In this document: piece by piece, positions 26,067 to 35,332 of the stretch
Numbering within the stretch: the first letter of the stretch is position 1
Layout of the letters: every line of letters starts with the position of its first letter
NCBI GenBank assembly: GCA_024280015.1
Contig: JAJRQY010000166.1
Span: 1 to 60,051 of the forward strand
Direction of reading: 5' to 3'
Source of the DNA: Actinomycetes bacterium
GTDB lineage: Bacteria > Actinomycetota > Acidimicrobiia > Acidimicrobiales > SZUA-35
DNA: 60,051 nucleotides
Position numbers and translations under genes: made by a program
Notes under the pieces: generated by a model
Told to the model about the DNA's origin: nothing
The model's database searches: none
What the model saw: only the letters and a program-made list of their open reading frames with translations

Positions 26067-27038
26067 GTGACTCCAGCCAGCCACTCATCATCAACTCAGG
26101 TCGCATCGGTTCCGGTCTCGACCGGTCGAGCCTTGATTACCGGAGCCGACGGATTCGTTGGCCCCCACCTCGCTGACCATCTGAGCGAGGCCGGCGATGA
26201 CCCTGTTGGCACCGACTTGGCCACGGGTCCAAACTTACTGGACGCTCAGGGTTGGATAGACCTGGTTGCCTCCATCAAGCCTCAGGTCATCTACCACCTT
26301 GCCGGGTGGAGCGACGTTGGGTCGTCATGGAATTCGCCGACGATGACCCAGCGAGTCAACGCTGAGGGAACACTGAACGTCTTGGAAGCAGCAAGACTCG
26401 GGGGTGTCGAGCGAGTTCTTGTCATCTCCAGTGCGGACCTTTACGGAGCCGTCGACCCTGCGAATCTTCCACTAACCGAGGATGCCCCGGTTCAGCCGAG
26501 CTCTCCCTATGGCGCAAGCAAACAGTCAGTCGAAGCTATTGCTCAGCAGTATGTGCGGGGCTGGGACCTTGACGTCGTCATTGCCAGGCCATTCAATCAC
26601 ATCGGCCGTGGCCAGTCCGTCCAGTTCGCGGTTTCGGCCTTTGCCGACCGTGTCGCTCGCTGTGAATTGACTGGTGGCGGAACCGTTGCCCATGGGGATC
26701 TGAGCGCAAGGCGCGACCTCACCGATGTTCGAGATGTCGTCAAGGCCTACCGCTTATTGGCCCTTCAGGGACGACCGGGCGAGATTTACAATGTCTGCTC
26801 CGGCGCCACAATCTCCATGCAGGAAATTCTTGATCACCTCATTGCCCATTCTTCGGTCGGCATCACTACCGAAATTGATCCCGCCTTCCTGAGGCCTGTC
26901 GAGCTTCCGGTCCTGCTTGGCAGCCACGCCAAGCTCACCGCCGACACCGGCTGGTCACCATCCATCGACCTTTCCGACACCCTCGCCGATGTTCTGGCTG
27001 ACGCCAGACAACGACTCACAACTTCTACAAACGAATAG
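26067..27038 (+). CDS. rmd: GDP-6-deoxy-D-mannose reductase (NAD-dependent epimerase family)
   Basis: About 323 aa from GTG 26067. An extended SDR with the GADGFVG nucleotide loop, the catalytic YGASK and the family run [10 protein letters not shown]..., [14 protein letters not shown] and [15 protein letters not shown] that is characteristic of Rmd enzymes. It reduces GDP-4-keto-6-deoxy-mannose to GDP-D-rhamnose. The gmd gene 11 bp downstream makes its substrate, which supports the assignment over GDP-fucose synthase. About 24 residues of uncertain sequence precede the Rossmann fold, so the start could be later still. Confidence 0.85.
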   Translation: MTPASHSSSTQVASVPVSTGRALITGADGFVGPHLADHLSEAGDDPVGTDLATGPNLLDAQGWIDLVASIKPQVIYHLAGWSDVGSSWNSPTMTQRVNAEGTLNVLEAARLGGVERVLVISSADLYGAVDPANLPLTEDAPVQPSSPYGASKQSVEAIAQQYVRGWDLDVVIARPFNHIGRGQSVQFAVSAFADRVARCELTGGGTVAHGDLSARRDLTDVRDVVKAYRLLALQGRPGEIYNVCSGATISMQEILDHLIAHSSVGITTEIDPAFLRPVELPVLLGSHAKLTADTGWSPSIDLSDTLADVLADARQRLTTSTNE

Positions 27039-27049
27039 GTACAGATCTC

Positions 27050-28030
27050 ATGAGTAAACGCGCACTTATCACTGGACTCACGGGCCAGGATGGCTCTTAC
27101 CTAGCCGAGCTTCTTCTGGAAAAGGGCTACCACGTGAGTGGAATGGTTCGCCGCTCCAGCACCATCAACTTCGAGCGGATCGCCGGGATCCAAGACGATA
27201 TCGAGATCATCCAAGGTGACTTGTTGGATGAAGCTTCTTTGACCGATGTCATCAGCCGCACCAAACCAGAGGAGGTGTACAACCTGGCGGCCCAGTCCTT
27301 CGTGCCAACGTCTTGGCAGCAGGCAGTGTTGACCGGTGAGACCACCGCCCTTGGTGTCACCCGACTCTTGAATGCAGTACACCGCACTGATCCCAGCATC
27401 CGCCTCTACCAGGCTTCATCGTCGGAAATGTTTGGCAAGGTCATGGAGGTTCCCCAGACCGAGGCAACCCCGTTCTATCCGCGTAGCCCCTACGGCGTTG
27501 CCAAGGTGTACGGCCACTGGATCACCATCAACTATCGCGAGAGCTACGACATGCACGTGTCCAGCGGCACCTTGTTCAATCATGAAAGCCCTCGCCGTGG
27601 CTTTGAGTTTGTGACCCGAAAGATCACTCATCACGTGGCCCAGATCAAGCTCGGCCTGATCGACACGCTGACGCTCGGCGATCTGCACCCGCAGCGAGAT
27701 TGGGGCTTTGCCGGCGACTATGTCGAAGCGATGTGGCTGATGCTCCAGCAAGACAAGGCCGAAGATTTCGTGATCTCGACTGGTGAAACCCATTCGGTTG
27801 AAGAGTTCTGTGACATCGCGTTCAGTCATGCCGGTCTCGATTGGCATGACCATGTCGTGCAGGACGAACGCTTCATGCGACCAGCCGAGGTCGACCTCCT
27901 CATTGGTGATTCGACCAAGGCGAAGGAAAAGCTCGGTTGGGTTCCAAAGACCTCCTTTAAGGAACTGGTCACCATGATGGTCGATTCTGATTTGGAGATG
28001 GTCGCCCGCAATCAGCGAAATGCGGTCTGA
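27050..28030 (+). CDS. gmd: GDP-mannose 4,6-dehydratase
   Basis: 326 aa and co-linear with Gmd: [18 protein letters not shown] at the N-terminus, [11 protein letters not shown], the catalytic Thr/Ser in QASSSEMFG, the YGVAK pair, [17 protein letters not shown] and [23 protein letters not shown]. It converts GDP-D-mannose into GDP-4-keto-6-deoxy-D-mannose. With rmd before it and manA, manB and manC elsewhere in the window, the full route from fructose-6-P to GDP-D-rhamnose is present. Confidence 0.95.
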   Translation: MSKRALITGLTGQDGSYLAELLLEKGYHVSGMVRRSSTINFERIAGIQDDIEIIQGDLLDEASLTDVISRTKPEEVYNLAAQSFVPTSWQQAVLTGETTALGVTRLLNAVHRTDPSIRLYQASSSEMFGKVMEVPQTEATPFYPRSPYGVAKVYGHWITINYRESYDMHVSSGTLFNHESPRRGFEFVTRKITHHVAQIKLGLIDTLTLGDLHPQRDWGFAGDYVEAMWLMLQQDKAEDFVISTGETHSVEEFCDIAFSHAGLDWHDHVVQDERFMRPAEVDLLIGDSTKAKEKLGWVPKTSFKELVTMMVDSDLEMVARNQRNAV

Positions 28031-28073
28031 GTAAGGTCTTGTCCGACACGAGCAGAGTTCTGAGAACCGGATC

Positions 28074-29021
28074 ATGAGAGTTGCTGTACTTTGTGGCGGT
28101 GTCGGTGCGGCCAAGCTGCTGAAAGGACTGACAGCTGTTGTTCCCGACGCCGACCTGATCGCCATTGTCAATGTCGGCGACGACATGAACTTGCATGGGC
28201 TCCATATCTCGCCCGACCTTGACACCATCACCTACACCCTGGCCGATGCCGTCTCCCATGAACGGGGATGGGGTCTTGAGGGGGAGTCGTGGCAGGCAAT
28301 GGAGATGGTCGGTCGATACGGAGGGGCTGACTGGTTCGGGCTCGGCGATCGAGACCTTGGCACCCATCTGTTCCGGACCCAACGACTGTCAGAGGGTGCC
28401 GATCTGGCGACGGTGACTGCCGAGATCGTCAAGGCCTGGGGGATCGAATTTCAGGTCCTGCCCGTCACCAACGACCGCCTTCGGACTCATGTCACCACCG
28501 AACTGGAGGGTGAGATCACCTTCCAGGAGTACTTCGTTCGTCTCCATCATGATGTTGCCGTCTCAGCGGTCCGCTTCGAAGGTGCAATCGCCTCCAATCC
28601 TGCGCCTGGAGTACTGCAGGCACTGGAGCTGGCTGATCGAATCGTCATTGCTCCGTCCAACCCCGTTGTCTCAATCGACCCCGTCTTGGCCGTCCCTGGA
28701 ATTACCGAAATGCTGAAGCGACGACGGGCGGATGTGATCGCTGTCTCTCCAATCATTGGGGGCAAAGCCTTGAAGGGACCAGCCGATCGCCTACTACGCG
28801 AGCTCGGACGCCAATCTTCGGTAGCCGGAGTGGCTGAGTGGTACCGCGACCTGATTGGATCACTGGTCATCGACACGGTCGATGCTGACCTCGCTTCTGC
28901 CGTAGATGAGCTTGGCGTCACTCCAATCGTGACAAACACCATCATGTCAAATCAGGAAATCACGATCGCCCTGGCCGAGACTGTGCTTGCTGGTGATCCC
29001 GGTCACCGGGGCGCCATATAG
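28074..29021 (+). CDS. cofD: 2-phospho-L-lactate (or PEP) transferase of F420 synthesis
   Basis: 315 aa with the CofD/FbiA signatures: VLCGGVGAAKLLKGL at the start, NVGDDMNLHGLHISPDLDTITYTLA for binding Fo and metal, DRDLGTHLFR, and APSNPVVSIDPVLAVPG followed by SPIIGGKALKGPADR. It joins a phosphoenolpyruvate- or phospholactate-derived group to Fo, forming (dehydro)F420-0. It is 9 bp upstream of cofE. In Actinobacteria the homologue is called FbiA. Confidence 0.95.
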   Translation: MRVAVLCGGVGAAKLLKGLTAVVPDADLIAIVNVGDDMNLHGLHISPDLDTITYTLADAVSHERGWGLEGESWQAMEMVGRYGGADWFGLGDRDLGTHLFRTQRLSEGADLATVTAEIVKAWGIEFQVLPVTNDRLRTHVTTELEGEITFQEYFVRLHHDVAVSAVRFEGAIASNPAPGVLQALELADRIVIAPSNPVVSIDPVLAVPGITEMLKRRRADVIAVSPIIGGKALKGPADRLLRELGRQSSVAGVAEWYRDLIGSLVIDTVDADLASAVDELGVTPIVTNTIMSNQEITIALAETVLAGDPGHRGAI

Positions 29022-29024
29022 GGT
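29019..29024 (+). promoter_or_regulatory. Possible internal -10 box for cofE
   Basis: TAGGGT overlaps the cofD stop and ends 6 nt before the cofE ATG, the same layout as the other leaderless starts. It could also be coincidence within an operon. Confidence 0.25.
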
Positions 29025-29030
29025 GCTTCT

Positions 29031-29762
29031 ATGTCGTCGCCCCGCCTGGAGATTATTCCGATCCCTGGACTGCCTGAGATCGTCCCTGGTGACGATCTAG
29101 CTGGACTCATTATCGAGGCTTGTCAATCAAGTCTGGCTGAGTCTTCAGAACAGCTGCAGGACCACGATGTGCTCGTGGTCAGTCAGAAGGTCGTGTCCAA
29201 GGCCGAGAACAAGTTGGAGCAGGTCGATCCCGATGACCCCTTGTCTCACAAGCCGCTCGTGCTGCGAGAGTCAGTCCGGGTGGTCCGCCGAAGAGGCGAG
29301 TTGATCATTAGCGAAACCAAGCACGGCTACATCTGCGCTAATGCTGGTATCGACCGTTCCAACATGGCCCCCGGTGTCGCCGCCCTCTTACCCGATGATT
29401 CTGACCGCTCAGCCATTCGTATTCGTGACGCCATCGCTGGACGCCTGGGAGTCGAAGTCGGGATCATCGTCGCCGACACCTTCGGCCGACCTTGGCGTCG
29501 AGGTCTAACCGATATTGCCCTTGGCTGCGCCGGAATCATGCCGATCTTGGACCTGCGAGGAACCGACGACGCCGTTGGCCGAGAGCTCCATGTGACCGAG
29601 GTCTGCATCGTCGACGAGCTAGCTGGTGCAGCCGAGCTGGTACGGGGCAAGTCTGATGGCATTGCCGTTGCCCTGATTCGAGGAGTCGACCCAGCCTGGT
29701 TCGGACCCGGAGGCGTAGTCACTGACGTGGTTCGCTCCCCTGCTGAGGACTTGTTCCGCTAG
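29031..29762 (+). CDS. cofE: Coenzyme F420-0:L-glutamate ligase, short form
   Basis: 243 aa covering the ligase domain only: IPGLPEIVPGDDLAGLI, DVLVVSQKVVSKAEN, the RIRDAIAGRLGVEVGIIVADTFGRPWRRGLTDIALG block and a closing RGVDPAWF. It adds glutamates to F420-0 using GTP. Mycobacterial FbiB is about twice this length because it carries an FMN-dependent reductase domain that reduces dehydro-F420-0; that domain is absent here. It sits between cofD and the helicase gene in one direction. Confidence 0.93.
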   Translation: MSSPRLEIIPIPGLPEIVPGDDLAGLIIEACQSSLAESSEQLQDHDVLVVSQKVVSKAENKLEQVDPDDPLSHKPLVLRESVRVVRRRGELIISETKHGYICANAGIDRSNMAPGVAALLPDDSDRSAIRIRDAIAGRLGVEVGIIVADTFGRPWRRGLTDIALGCAGIMPILDLRGTDDAVGRELHVTEVCIVDELAGAAELVRGKSDGIAVALIRGVDPAWFGPGGVVTDVVRSPAEDLFR

Positions 29763-29777
29763 AAAGATGGCCAGCTC

Positions 29778-32774
29778 ATGAGCGCCGACACTGCCCCGAT
29801 CGAAGCCTCCAACCATTCCAGTCCTCTGAAACTGCCACCGCTCATTGCCAACCTCCCGTCATCACGCGAGGGCGAGCCCGCCAGCGAAGATGCCCTGCTG
29901 GAAGGGTTCGTCAAGTATGTGAACGAGATGGGGCTCCAGCTTTATGATGCCCAAGAAGAGGCCATCTATGAGCTGTTGGGTGGCAACAATGTCATCCTGA
30001 ACACGCCAACCGGCTCGGGCAAGTCCTTGGTCGCAGCAGCCGCCCATTTTGCTGCCTTGGCCCAAGGCAAGCGCAGTGTCTATACCGCTCCGATCAAGGC
30101 CCTCGTTTCGGAAAAGTTCTTCGCTCTTTGTCAGGAATTTGGCTCCGAACGAGTAGGCATGGTGACTGGTGATGCGTCAGTCAATCCCGATGCTCCCATC
30201 ATCTGTTGCAGGGCGGAGATTCTGGCTAACTGGGCCTTGCGCGACGGGGACCAAGCCGACGTCGACATCGCCATCATTGACGAGTTCCACTACTATGCCG
30301 ACCCTCAACGGGGCTGGGCCTGGCAGCTTCCCCTCTTGGAATTGCCCCACTGTCAGTTCCTGCTGATGTCGGCAACCCTGGGGGCTACCGAGTTCTTTGA
30401 ACGCGACCTGACGAAACGAACAGGCCGGCCAACCTCGCTAGTCCAGTCAAGGGTCAGGCCCGTGCCCTTGGAGTTTGAGTACCGACGAACAACCCTGCAT
30501 GCTTCCATTCAAGATCTCTTGGACCATGACCTCGCCCCCATCTATCTGGTCCACTTCACCCAGCGTGAAGCCACCGAAGCCGCTCAAGGATTCCTCTCGC
30601 TTGATCCCTTAACCAAGGAGGAGAAGAACCAGATCAAGGCGGCCATTGGCAACTTCCGCTTCGACTCCCCCATCGGCAAGGATCTGCTTCGCTACCTGCG
30701 GGGCGGAATTGGTGTGCATCATGCAGGCCTGCTTCCCAAGTACCGATTGCTGGTTGAGAAACTGGCACAGGACGGCTTGCTCAAGATCATCTGCGGAACC
30801 GACACTCTTGGGGTCGGGGTCAATGTTCCCATCCGTTCCGTCCTTTTCACCCAGCTCTGTAAGTACGACGGAATCTCGACCCGAACCCTATCCAATCGGG
30901 AGTTCCAGCAAATCGCCGGCCGCGCAGGACGCAAGGGCTACGACGACCAGGGGACGGTCTGGGTCCAGGCCCCACCCCATATTGTCGAGAACATTCAGGC
31001 CGAGCAGAAGGCCGCGGCTAAGGCCAACGCAGCTGGCCGTAAGGCCAAGAAACCGGTCAAGAAGAAGCAACCAGACCGAGGCTATGTTCACTGGACAGAG
31101 GACACCTTCACCAAGATGGTTAACGGAGAGCCGGAAGCCTTGCGCTCGAGTTTCCGAGTGAATCACCAGATGATGATGAGCTTGCTTGACCGCCCAGCTG
31201 CGGAGGACGGCAGCGACGGTTGCAACGCTGTTCAACGGCTGATGACGGACAATCATGAGCCTCGGCGCCGCCAGCGGGACCACATTCGCCGCTCCATTGC
31301 CATCTATCGGTCACTGGTAGAAGCACAGATCTTGGAGTTCCCAGCGGTCCGCGATGATCTTGGGCGCCGGGTGCGAGTCAACTTCGACTTGCAGGATGAC
31401 TTTGCCCTGCATCAGCCCTTGTCCCTGTGGGCACTAGAAGCAATCGAGGAGCTGGATGGGGCTGGTGCCCCTCAACCGCTGCCAACACCAGAAAATGACC
31501 AGTTGGCTTGGGACTCCCCCACCGATGAACCGTCCGAGGCGATCGAGGCTGTGGCGCCGGATCCCGTTCCAGAACCGGACAGGGACCGCCTCTCCTCCAA
31601 CGCCTTCTCCGAGCTAGCGGGACTGTTCGATGATGAGCCATCCGACGACACACATCTCGCCGACACGGTCAATGATGTTCCAGAGCACCCGCTGGTCGAG
31701 GACGAAGAAGCCGAGATCGAAGAAGCCGAGGACGGATCCAGCGCTGAAGAGACTGCCTTCGATATGGCCGAGGCGCAGGCTGAGCTGACTCGAGTCGCCC
31801 CCGAGCAACGAACTGCTTTTGGTGATGTCATCAATGACGATCTCCAACACGCGTTGGACATTGTGACCATCATCGAATCGGTTCAGGAGAATCCTGGAGT
31901 CATCATTGCTGCTCAGGTCAACTACTTGAAGTCTGCCCTCATGGCTGACATGAAGTCTCGGGGAATTGAATACGAGGAGCGCATGGAACGCCTCAACGAG
32001 GTTGAGCCTCCTCGCCCAAACAAGGAATGGCTCTACACCAGCTTCGACATCTTCCGGGCGAAACACCCGTGGGTCGGCGGCGACAATGTTCGACCAAAGT
32101 CCATTGTTCGAGACATGTTCGAGAAAGCCATGACCTTCACCGGCTATGTCAATCACTATGGACTGAAGCGTTCTGAGGGTGTTGTACTTCGCTACCTGTC
32201 AGACATCTACAAGGGCCTGAAACAGAACATCCCCGAAGAGGCCAAGACCGATGATCTGGACGACATTATCGAGTGGCTGGGTGCTCTCGTTCGCCAGGTC
32301 GACTCCAGCTTGATTGATGAGTGGGAGCGGATGAAGAACCCGGAGGAAGACGATGGCGCCGAAGTCACTGTTTCTCGTCCAGGGATCGATCCCGATGACA
32401 TCACCACCAATGAGCGGGCCTTTCGGGTCATGGTTCGCAATGCGATCTTTCAATGGGTGCAGCTTCTTGCCTTCCGCCAGCAATACATGGTCCTGGCCGA
32501 TGCGGGCAGCGAAGAATCAGGCTTTGACTCCATCGATTCGGTGGTGCAGGTCATGGCGGACTACTGGGAAACCTACGATTCCATCGGGGTCGATACTGAC
32601 GCACGAAACGCCAAGCTCCACATCTTTGATGCATCGTCGGGACGGGTGACCCAGATCCTGAACGACCCCGACCAACACCACGAGTGGCGCATTGAAGCAC
32701 ATGTTGATTGGGACGCGTCTCGAGAAGCTGGCAACGCTGTCCTAGTCCTGGATGAGATCAGTTCCGGCCTCTGA
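29778..32774 (+). CDS. Ski2-like DEAD/DEAH-box RNA helicase with DUF3516 region
   Basis: 998 aa. N-terminal RecA-like domains carry Walker A TPTGSGKS, motif II DEFH in IIDEFHYYADP, motif III LLMSATLG and motif VI QIAGRAGRKG. The C-terminal half fits the DUF3516 region of actinobacterial helicases. A basic stretch (AGRKAKKPVKKKQPDR, near residue 425) and an acidic low-complexity insert at about 570-665 interrupt it. Such proteins are thought to unwind RNA in decay or ribosome processing. It follows cofE by 15 bp, a context with no obvious functional link. Confidence 0.9.
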   Translation: MSADTAPIEASNHSSPLKLPPLIANLPSSREGEPASEDALLEGFVKYVNEMGLQLYDAQEEAIYELLGGNNVILNTPTGSGKSLVAAAAHFAALAQGKRSVYTAPIKALVSEKFFALCQEFGSERVGMVTGDASVNPDAPIICCRAEILANWALRDGDQADVDIAIIDEFHYYADPQRGWAWQLPLLELPHCQFLLMSATLGATEFFERDLTKRTGRPTSLVQSRVRPVPLEFEYRRTTLHASIQDLLDHDLAPIYLVHFTQREATEAAQGFLSLDPLTKEEKNQIKAAIGNFRFDSPIGKDLLRYLRGGIGVHHAGLLPKYRLLVEKLAQDGLLKIICGTDTLGVGVNVPIRSVLFTQLCKYDGISTRTLSNREFQQIAGRAGRKGYDDQGTVWVQAPPHIVENIQAEQKAAAKANAAGRKAKKPVKKKQPDRGYVHWTEDTFTKMVNGEPEALRSSFRVNHQMMMSLLDRPAAEDGSDGCNAVQRLMTDNHEPRRRQRDHIRRSIAIYRSLVEAQILEFPAVRDDLGRRVRVNFDLQDDFALHQPLSLWALEAIEELDGAGAPQPLPTPENDQLAWDSPTDEPSEAIEAVAPDPVPEPDRDRLSSNAFSELAGLFDDEPSDDTHLADTVNDVPEHPLVEDEEAEIEEAEDGSSAEETAFDMAEAQAELTRVAPEQRTAFGDVINDDLQHALDIVTIIESVQENPGVIIAAQVNYLKSALMADMKSRGIEYEERMERLNEVEPPRPNKEWLYTSFDIFRAKHPWVGGDNVRPKSIVRDMFEKAMTFTGYVNHYGLKRSEGVVLRYLSDIYKGLKQNIPEEAKTDDLDDIIEWLGALVRQVDSSLIDEWERMKNPEEDDGAEVTVSRPGIDPDDITTNERAFRVMVRNAIFQWVQLLAFRQQYMVLADAGSEESGFDSIDSVVQVMADYWETYDSIGVDTDARNAKLHIFDASSGRVTQILNDPDQHHEWRIEAHVDWDASREAGNAVLVLDEISSGL

Positions 32775-32812
32775 ATCAGCTCATCGATGATCAAGTTCCC
32801 TGCTACTCCGAC

Positions 32813-32856
32813 CTGGCACCGGCAGCGACCCATATACGACACCTGGTCGGTGCCAG
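32813..32856. repeat. 44-bp palindrome-ended repeat, copy A
   Basis: Arms CTGGCACCG and CGGTGCCAG flank a 26-bp centre containing CATATACGACA. It matches copy B (47755-47798) at 41 of 44 positions. It lies between the convergent helicase and manC genes and could fold into a terminator-like hairpin, although no U tract follows. Confidence 0.85.
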
Positions 32857-32896
32857 AATGCCTTTTGGGGTGCTTGGCGTGCGGAGCGACTAACAG

Positions 32897-34012
32897 TTAG
32901 AGGAATCGGGACCAGTCGGGGTTGTCCCGAAGAGTGGTTACGACCTTCTTGACGTCTTGAGCTTTGTCCTTGGGGCAGATCAACGTGGCGTCGCCAGCAT
33001 GGACGACGATCAGGTCTTGCACCCCAATGAGCGCGGTCAGTCGTCCTTCGGAAAGCACAATGTTGTTGGCCGCATCAAGAGCGACGACATCACCGATAGC
33101 CACATTCCCGGCCTCGTCGGCAGGCAGATGCTCACCAACCGCAGGCCAGCTGCCAACATCGTCCCATGCGAAGGTTCCCTCAGCCATAACAATATTGTCA
33201 GCCTTCTCCATCAGGGCATAGTCGATAGAAATCTTCTCCAACGGATCAAACTGCGCAGCCAGTGTCTGAGCAAACTGGTCGGTATCGACGACGGGGACCA
33301 GCGCAGCTATCAAGTCAGCCAGCTCTGGCTGATGAATCCGGAATGCCTTAGCAAGCGCCTCAACCGACCAGATGAACATGCCCGAGTTCCATGAGAACTT
33401 TCCCGAGTCAAGGTAGCCCTCCGCAGTTTCTCGATCGGGCTTCTCCACGAAGCGGGTTACATGGCGGAAGGCAATGTCGCCAACGATCTCTTCAGCTAGA
33501 TCAAGGCTTTCCCCAGTTTCCACATAGCCGAAGGCCGAACTCGGCTCCGTCGGAGTAATGCCAATGGTGACCAGGACCGATTCGGATTCTGCTAGTGCCA
33601 TGCCTGAGCGAAGGGTGTTCCTGAAACGCTCCAGATCGCCCATCACGTGGTCGGCGGTCAGCACACAGAACACCGCTTCTGGATCGCGAGCGGAAACCAC
33701 AGCGCAAGCCAGGGCAACCGCAGCCGCGGTATCGCGACGCATTGGCTCGCCGATCACGTTCTGTCGGGGCAAGTCCGGTGACAGGGCAATGGTTGGCGCC
33801 ACCAGGTCTTCGCTGGTCAGCACAATCACTCGCTCGGGGGGAATGAGTCCGGCCAGGCGGTCAATAGCCATCTCCAGCATGGTGCGGTCACCAAGCAACG
33901 AGAGCAGCTGTTTCGGTCGCTTGGCCGTGCTGGCTGGCCAGAACCGTTCGCCGTACCCGCCGGCCAGGATCACCGCGTAGCCATGCTCGACGCCAGTCAT
34001 TTCGTTGCTCAT
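32897..34012 (-). CDS. manC: Mannose-1-phosphate guanylyltransferase
   Basis: 371 aa. The nucleotidyltransferase signature AVILAGGYGERFWPAST opens the protein; RFVEKPDRETAEGYL, FSWNSGMFIWSV and SIDYALMEKADNIVM are all typical of GDP-mannose pyrophosphorylases. It lacks the fused phosphomannose isomerase domain of the type II enzymes, and separate manA is present at 3.2 kb. It makes GDP-mannose for gmd and for mannosyltransferases. Last gene of the ugd-led glycan operon. Confidence 0.93.
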   Translation of the reverse strand: MSNEMTGVEHGYAVILAGGYGERFWPASTAKRPKQLLSLLGDRTMLEMAIDRLAGLIPPERVIVLTSEDLVAPTIALSPDLPRQNVIGEPMRRDTAAAVALACAVVSARDPEAVFCVLTADHVMGDLERFRNTLRSGMALAESESVLVTIGITPTEPSSAFGYVETGESLDLAEEIVGDIAFRHVTRFVEKPDRETAEGYLDSGKFSWNSGMFIWSVEALAKAFRIHQPELADLIAALVPVVDTDQFAQTLAAQFDPLEKISIDYALMEKADNIVMAEGTFAWDDVGSWPAVGEHLPADEAGNVAIGDVVALDAANNIVLSEGRLTALIGVQDLIVVHAGDATLICPKDKAQDVKKVVTTLRDNPDWSRFL

Positions 34013-34084
34013 TTCGTTGTGTCGCTCATGATTGATGGCTCCTCGCCTGGCGGCTGGGCGCCATGCTCGTTTCTGTGCCTGTTC

Positions 34085-35332
34085 TCACTTCTGTGCATGT
34101 TCTGCAATCAGTCGCTCGAACAGATCTTCAAATCGTTTGGCTTGAGCATCCGGAGTCAAGCAGTGTTCGACATAACTCCGCCCGTTCTTGCCTTGTATCT
34201 CTAACTCTGTCGGCAGATCAAGCATCTCTTGGAGTGCCTGAAGGAATGCCTTGGGATCGTCCGGCGGCACTGAGCGTCCCGCTTGGGCTTTCTCTAAAGT
34301 GATTGCCACCTCGGAACCAACATCGATGGAAGCGAGGGTTGCCCGCCCCGAAGCAAGGATGCCATACAGCTTTGACGGTGTCGAAGAGCGAGCCAGCCCC
34401 GTCTTGAGCAAGATCAGATGCAGATCGGCGCTGCCAAGCACATCACTCACCTTGTCCCGGGGCGCAAAATCGGTGACCGTCACATTGGCGCGCTTCGACG
34501 CCCAGCGGTCGACTTCGGATCGTGCTGCTCCTTCGCCATTGATAACAAAATGCACATCATCGAGCGACTCAAACGCCTTGGCCGCATGCTCAATCAGATC
34601 GAAGGACTGGGACAGGCCAACATTCCCGGAATACATGACGATCTGTTTCCCGGTCAGACCGTTCGCTCGTCGATATTCAGTGGCGTCTGGCCGCTCGATG
34701 ACCGTGACTCGGTCCGTGTCGGCAAAGTTGTGGATGATCTCAACCTTGTGTCGACCGGCTGGGTCGATCTTGGCCCGGACATTGGCCGCCTGGTCCTCAC
34801 TCAAGACCGAAACAGAATCGACTCGTGAATAGAGCGACTTCTCATGTCGCTTGGCCAACCCGATTACCTTCTCGTTGCTCAACGCCCCAAGATCAACGGC
34901 GACATCAGGGAAGATGTCTTGCACATTGAAGACTGCAGGCACCCTCCAACGCCGGGCAACGAGCTTCGCCGCGTCGCCTAAGAAAATCGGTGGCGACATG
35001 CCCATGACGACATCCGGAGGACCCATGGTCAAAGCGGCAGCCGTTGCCAGTCCGGTGAATCCGCCAAAGGCCAGGGCCCGGGCGGGAATATTGCTCTTGT
35101 CGGTCGGGAACGGCCAGACCCGAATGATACGGCCGAATTCGGTTTGCTCGCTCCGCCAGGGGCGTCCTCGCCACTCTGGCCACACATCATGATGGTGATA
35201 CCAGGGAAGACTGGTCACCACGTCAATACGGTGACCACGACGATGGAGGGCATGAACAAGCTTGCTCATCACTTCGCCAGTGGCAGCGTGTAGGTCAGGT
35301 TCGAAGTGAGGGCACAGCAAGAGCAGTTTCAT
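34085..35332 (-). CDS. GT4 family glycosyltransferase (WbuB-like)
   Basis: 415 aa with a GT-B fold. The N-terminal domain reads LLLLCPHFEPDLHAATGEVMSKL and carries GMSPPIFLGDAAKLVARR; the donor-binding domain contains MYSGNVGLSQSFDLIEHAA and SSTPSKLYGILASGRATLA with the usual EX7E-like acidic positions degenerate. It resembles the WbuB type that transfers N-acetyl-fucosamine or related sugars, but the sugar here is not determined. Its start overlaps the next upstream transferase by 4 bp; its stop codon sits in an 18-bp imperfect tandem duplication. Confidence 0.85.
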   Translation of the reverse strand: MKLLLLCPHFEPDLHAATGEVMSKLVHALHRRGHRIDVVTSLPWYHHHDVWPEWRGRPWRSEQTEFGRIIRVWPFPTDKSNIPARALAFGGFTGLATAAALTMGPPDVVMGMSPPIFLGDAAKLVARRWRVPAVFNVQDIFPDVAVDLGALSNEKVIGLAKRHEKSLYSRVDSVSVLSEDQAANVRAKIDPAGRHKVEIIHNFADTDRVTVIERPDATEYRRANGLTGKQIVMYSGNVGLSQSFDLIEHAAKAFESLDDVHFVINGEGAARSEVDRWASKRANVTVTDFAPRDKVSDVLGSADLHLILLKTGLARSSTPSKLYGILASGRATLASIDVGSEVAITLEKAQAGRSVPPDDPKAFLQALQEMLDLPTELEIQGKNGRSYVEHCLTPDAQAKRFEDLFERLIAEHAQK

